A stretch of 64,000 nucleotides of DNA from Agrobacterium leguminum (lineage in GTDB: Bacteria > Pseudomonadota > Alphaproteobacteria > Rhizobiales > Rhizobiaceae). The translations under genes were made by a program, and so were the position numbers. The stretch spans positions 51,109 through 115,108 of the forward strand of contig NZ_JADQWB010000019.1 of NCBI RefSeq assembly GCF_015704895.1, given 5' to 3'. Under the pieces are notes generated by a model. It saw nothing but the letters and a program-made list of their open reading frames with translations. It ran no database searches and was not told where the DNA came from. Of this stretch, positions 62,262-64,000 are shown piece by piece. Numbering within the stretch: the first letter of the stretch is position 1; every line of letters begins with the position of its first letter.

Positions 62262-62785
62262 GCGGCAAGCGTGCCGACATTTTTGGCGATGCTCTCCAGC
62301 AGGGAATCGCGAATACCCATCTCCTGCAGATGCTGTACGGTGTTGAAGACATAATCCGTATTCGGCCCGGATCGGCCCGATGCGGCTGCAACGATGGTCG
62401 CCGATTCGGCAACACCGAGACCGCCGATATATTGCTCATGCGCGGGATCGGCCACATAGGTCACCGCGCTGCTGCGTCTGCCATCGGAAAGCGCGATGGA
62501 AACCAGCCGCTCCTTATAGACATTCGTCACCAGTTCGCGCTCGCGCAGATAGATCATGACCGGCTCACGGTCCTGTCCGCGCACGCGGAAAGCGACGCCA
62601 AGGCAGGAACCGCCGCGCTCCAGGCCGAGAACGAGACCGGGCTTTTCTTCGGTGCCTCTATAAAAGTTGGAACTGATACAAAGCGAGCGCCGATACCCGT
62701 GCAGCCGCGCCTGCTGCCGCTCTTCAAAGGCGAAGCCGGGGTTCCACATCAACGAACCGTAGCCAAAGACCCAAAAATCGTCCAT
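62231..62785 (-). CDS. ChaC-like gamma-glutamylcyclotransferase
   Basis: A 184-residue enzyme of the GGCT fold. The FGYGSLMWNP motif binds the gamma-glutamyl group; a late TDYVFNTVQHLQEMGI segment is typical of ChaC. It probably cleaves glutathione to 5-oxoproline and Cys-Gly. ATG 62785 is the homology start; the frame is open to 62905. Its C-terminal codons overlap those of plsC. Confidence 0.88.
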   Translation of the reverse strand: MDDFWVFGYGSLMWNPGFAFEERQQARLHGYRRSLCISSNFYRGTEEKPGLVLGLERGGSCLGVAFRVRGQDREPVMIYLRERELVTNVYKERLVSIALSDGRRSSAVTYVADPAHEQYIGGLGVAESATIVAAASGRSGPNTDYVFNTVQHLQEMGIRDSLLESIAKNVGTLAAQPAAAVSLP

Positions 62786-62834
62786 ATCCCAAGCCAAATC
62801 GAAATTGTCTGAAGTCTGTTCATCGGAGATCAAT

Positions 62835-63836
62835 ATGGCAGCGTCAAGCCAATCCGGCACCGCCAAAAAATTCCTCTGGCTCGCCATCGCCATCCTCGTG
62901 GTCATCGGACTTTATACCGCCGGGTGGTTTTACGCCGCCGACAGGCTGAAGCAGACGGTTCTGAACGTCATTGCCCCCTCGCAGGCCCGCAGCGTCAGCG
63001 GCGAATGCGGCGATATCGCCTTCAAGGGTTATCCCTTCCGCATCGGCCTCTTCTGCTCCAAGGTGACGGTGGATGACAAGGAGAACGGCGTTTCCGCTTC
63101 CTTCGGCGAACTTCGCTCGGCGGCGCAGGTCTATAATCCCGGCCACATCGTCTGGGAACTCGATTCGCCGGCGGAAATCCGTTCCGCCCACGGTCTGACG
63201 ATTTCGGCCGCCTGGCAGAACATGCAGTCCAGCATCGTCACCAAGCTGAAGGGCATCGATCGCAGCTCGCTCGTCATCGACGGGCTGAAGGCGCAGGCGG
63301 TTTCTTCCGTCACCGGCCAGACCATCGATTTCGATGCGGTAAAAACGGAAATGCATCTTCGCCAGAACGGCGCGGATCTCGACGGGGCCATCACGCTCAC
63401 CGACTCCGCGACCGTCATCAAGGACTGGCCGCAGCTTCTGCCGCGCCTCAACGCCATTGCCGATATCACCCTTGCCGGCAAGGCGGGCATGGTGGATGGC
63501 AGCGACAGATCGGGCCTTTATGGCGCGAGCGGCGAGCTTCGCCGGCTGGTGGCCGATATTGGCGAGGGCCGCACCATGCGCATCAGCGGCCCCTTCTCCT
63601 TCGACAATGAGGGCTATCTCTCCGGCCAGTTCAAGCTGGAAATCGAAAAGCTCGGCGCATGGTCGGACAATGCCAAGCAGGTCTTCCCGCAGTTGCAGTC
63701 CACCATCGATACGGCCCGCAAACTGCTCGGCGCGCTCGCCGGCGGCGGTGATCGGGCATCCGTCGATCTCGTTGTGGATCGTGGCCGCGCCACGGTCAGC
63801 GGCTTTATTCCACTTGGGAAAATCCCGCCGATCTGA
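62835..63836 (+). CDS. DUF2125-family exported protein
   Basis: A 333-residue protein conserved in Rhizobiales. ATG 62835 has GGAGATCAAT upstream. An N-terminal helix (LWLAIAILVVIGLYTAGWFY) acts as a signal anchor or uncleaved signal. A mainly beta structure follows, with LKQTVLNVIA and GDIAFKGYPFRIGLFC (a conserved GYPFR motif). The function is unknown; AsmA-like lipid-related roles are speculation. It stands last before the mobile element. Confidence 0.8.
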   Translation: MAASSQSGTAKKFLWLAIAILVVIGLYTAGWFYAADRLKQTVLNVIAPSQARSVSGECGDIAFKGYPFRIGLFCSKVTVDDKENGVSASFGELRSAAQVYNPGHIVWELDSPAEIRSAHGLTISAAWQNMQSSIVTKLKGIDRSSLVIDGLKAQAVSSVTGQTIDFDAVKTEMHLRQNGADLDGAITLTDSATVIKDWPQLLPRLNAIADITLAGKAGMVDGSDRSGLYGASGELRRLVADIGEGRTMRISGPFSFDNEGYLSGQFKLEIEKLGAWSDNAKQVFPQLQSTIDTARKLLGALAGGGDRASVDLVVDRGRATVSGFIPLGKIPPI

Positions 63837-63855
63837 AGGATTGATTTATACTCGG

Positions 63856-63873
63856 CGTCATCCTCGGGCTTGA
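63856..63873. repeat. left half of a REP unit interrupted by an IS
   Basis: CGTCATCCTCGGGCTTGA at 63856-63873 matches the first half of the REP unit seen at 56689-56719, and stops abruptly where the mobile element begins at 63874. The missing right half should lie past the far end of the element, outside the window. Confidence 0.7.
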
Positions 63874-64000
63874 TGTACAGCCCGGAGACATAGTTGACAG
63901 ATGTTCGGAGACATCCCTGACACTTTTTCTGCTTGGCGGAGGAGTGTCGGGATGGCTTGGCGGGAGATTTCTGTCATGGATCAACGCACAGAGTTTGTGA
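63874..64000 (+). mobile_element. left end of an IS481-type insertion sequence (cut by window edge)
   Basis: The sequence from TGTACAGCCCGGAGACAT at 63874 looks like an IS terminal repeat: it starts with TG, and a related internal copy (ATGTTCGGAGACATCC) begins about 26 bases later. A transposase start follows at 63952. Orientation is left end first, with the transposase reading rightward. Only about 127 bases are in view. Confidence 0.65.
63952..64000 (+). CDS. IS481-family transposase, N-terminal fragment (runs off window)
   Basis: Only 16 residues are visible from ATG 63952 (MAWREISVMDQRTEFV). The W-x-x-x-S-x-MDQR pattern is typical of the start of IS481-type integrase-core transposases. 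A GGAGG site precedes the ATG. The rest of the gene is outside the window, so intactness cannot be judged. Confidence 0.65.
   Translation, partial: MAWREISVMDQRTEFV

Overview
This window looks like a chromosomal segment from a GC-rich alphaproteobacterium of the Rhizobiaceae, most probably Agrobacterium or a close relative. The reasons are the argH–lipoprotein–lysA, cpdR–hpt and ftsEX–YdcF–plsC neighbourhoods, an ExsH-type secreted glycanase, a propionyl-CoA carboxylase/methylmalonyl-CoA mutase block, and dispersed palindromic repeats of the rhizobial intergenic and REP types. The genus is inferred from gene content and not from a database comparison.

Layout. (1) 1–12,000 is an exopolysaccharide region: two Wzy/O-antigen-ligase-like membrane proteins (one cut by the left edge), three GT4 glycosyltransferases, an AT-rich ExoZ/OafA-type acyltransferase, an SGNH hydrolase with an odd leader ORF, a Gre-like factor and an ExsH-like RTX/GH16 glycanase. 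(2) 12,000–14,400 holds a sugar-phosphate isomerase-like protein and two unknown proteins. (3) 14,558–20,901 is the most unusual part: a BTAD/TPR regulator, an unknown 142-aa protein, a YcaO enzyme, its TfuA partner and a protein-arginine-deiminase-like enzyme, all tightly packed or overlapping. An XRE regulator and a 77-aa protein follow. (4) 21,000–28,700: metE behind a cobalamin riboswitch, then the D-xylose ABC transporter xylFHG with a divergent ROK regulator and a perfect palindromic operator. (5) 28,700–40,700: glpD, then the propionate-to-succinyl-CoA pathway (mce, mutase, pccA, pccB) with a divergent ScfR-type regulator; kptA and a YghU-like glutathione transferase sit between. (6) 40,700–50,700: alkA, gluQ, a YihY protein, an SDR, cobalamin adenosyltransferase, rhomboid, etfBA–hbdA behind a LiuR-like box, a DUF4010 protein and tlpA. 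(7) 50,700–63,836: argH, an LptM-like lipoprotein, lysA, a TIGR02302 protein, cpdR, hpt, ftsEX, a YdcF protein, plsC, a ChaC-like protein and a DUF2125 protein. (8) The right edge enters an IS481-type element that appears to have inserted inside a REP palindrome.

How it fits together. Several parts meet at cobalamin. The mutase and the PduO-type adenosyltransferase use it, and the riboswitch should shut off the B12-independent MetE when it is present. Propionyl-CoA carboxylase, epimerase, mutase, ETF and hydroxybutyryl-CoA dehydrogenase together suggest catabolism of odd-chain and branched acyl units under local regulators. The YcaO–TfuA–PAD-like operon has no exporter, protease or classical Cys/Ser-rich precursor in view. 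It is the best candidate here for an undescribed peptide- or protein-modifying system.
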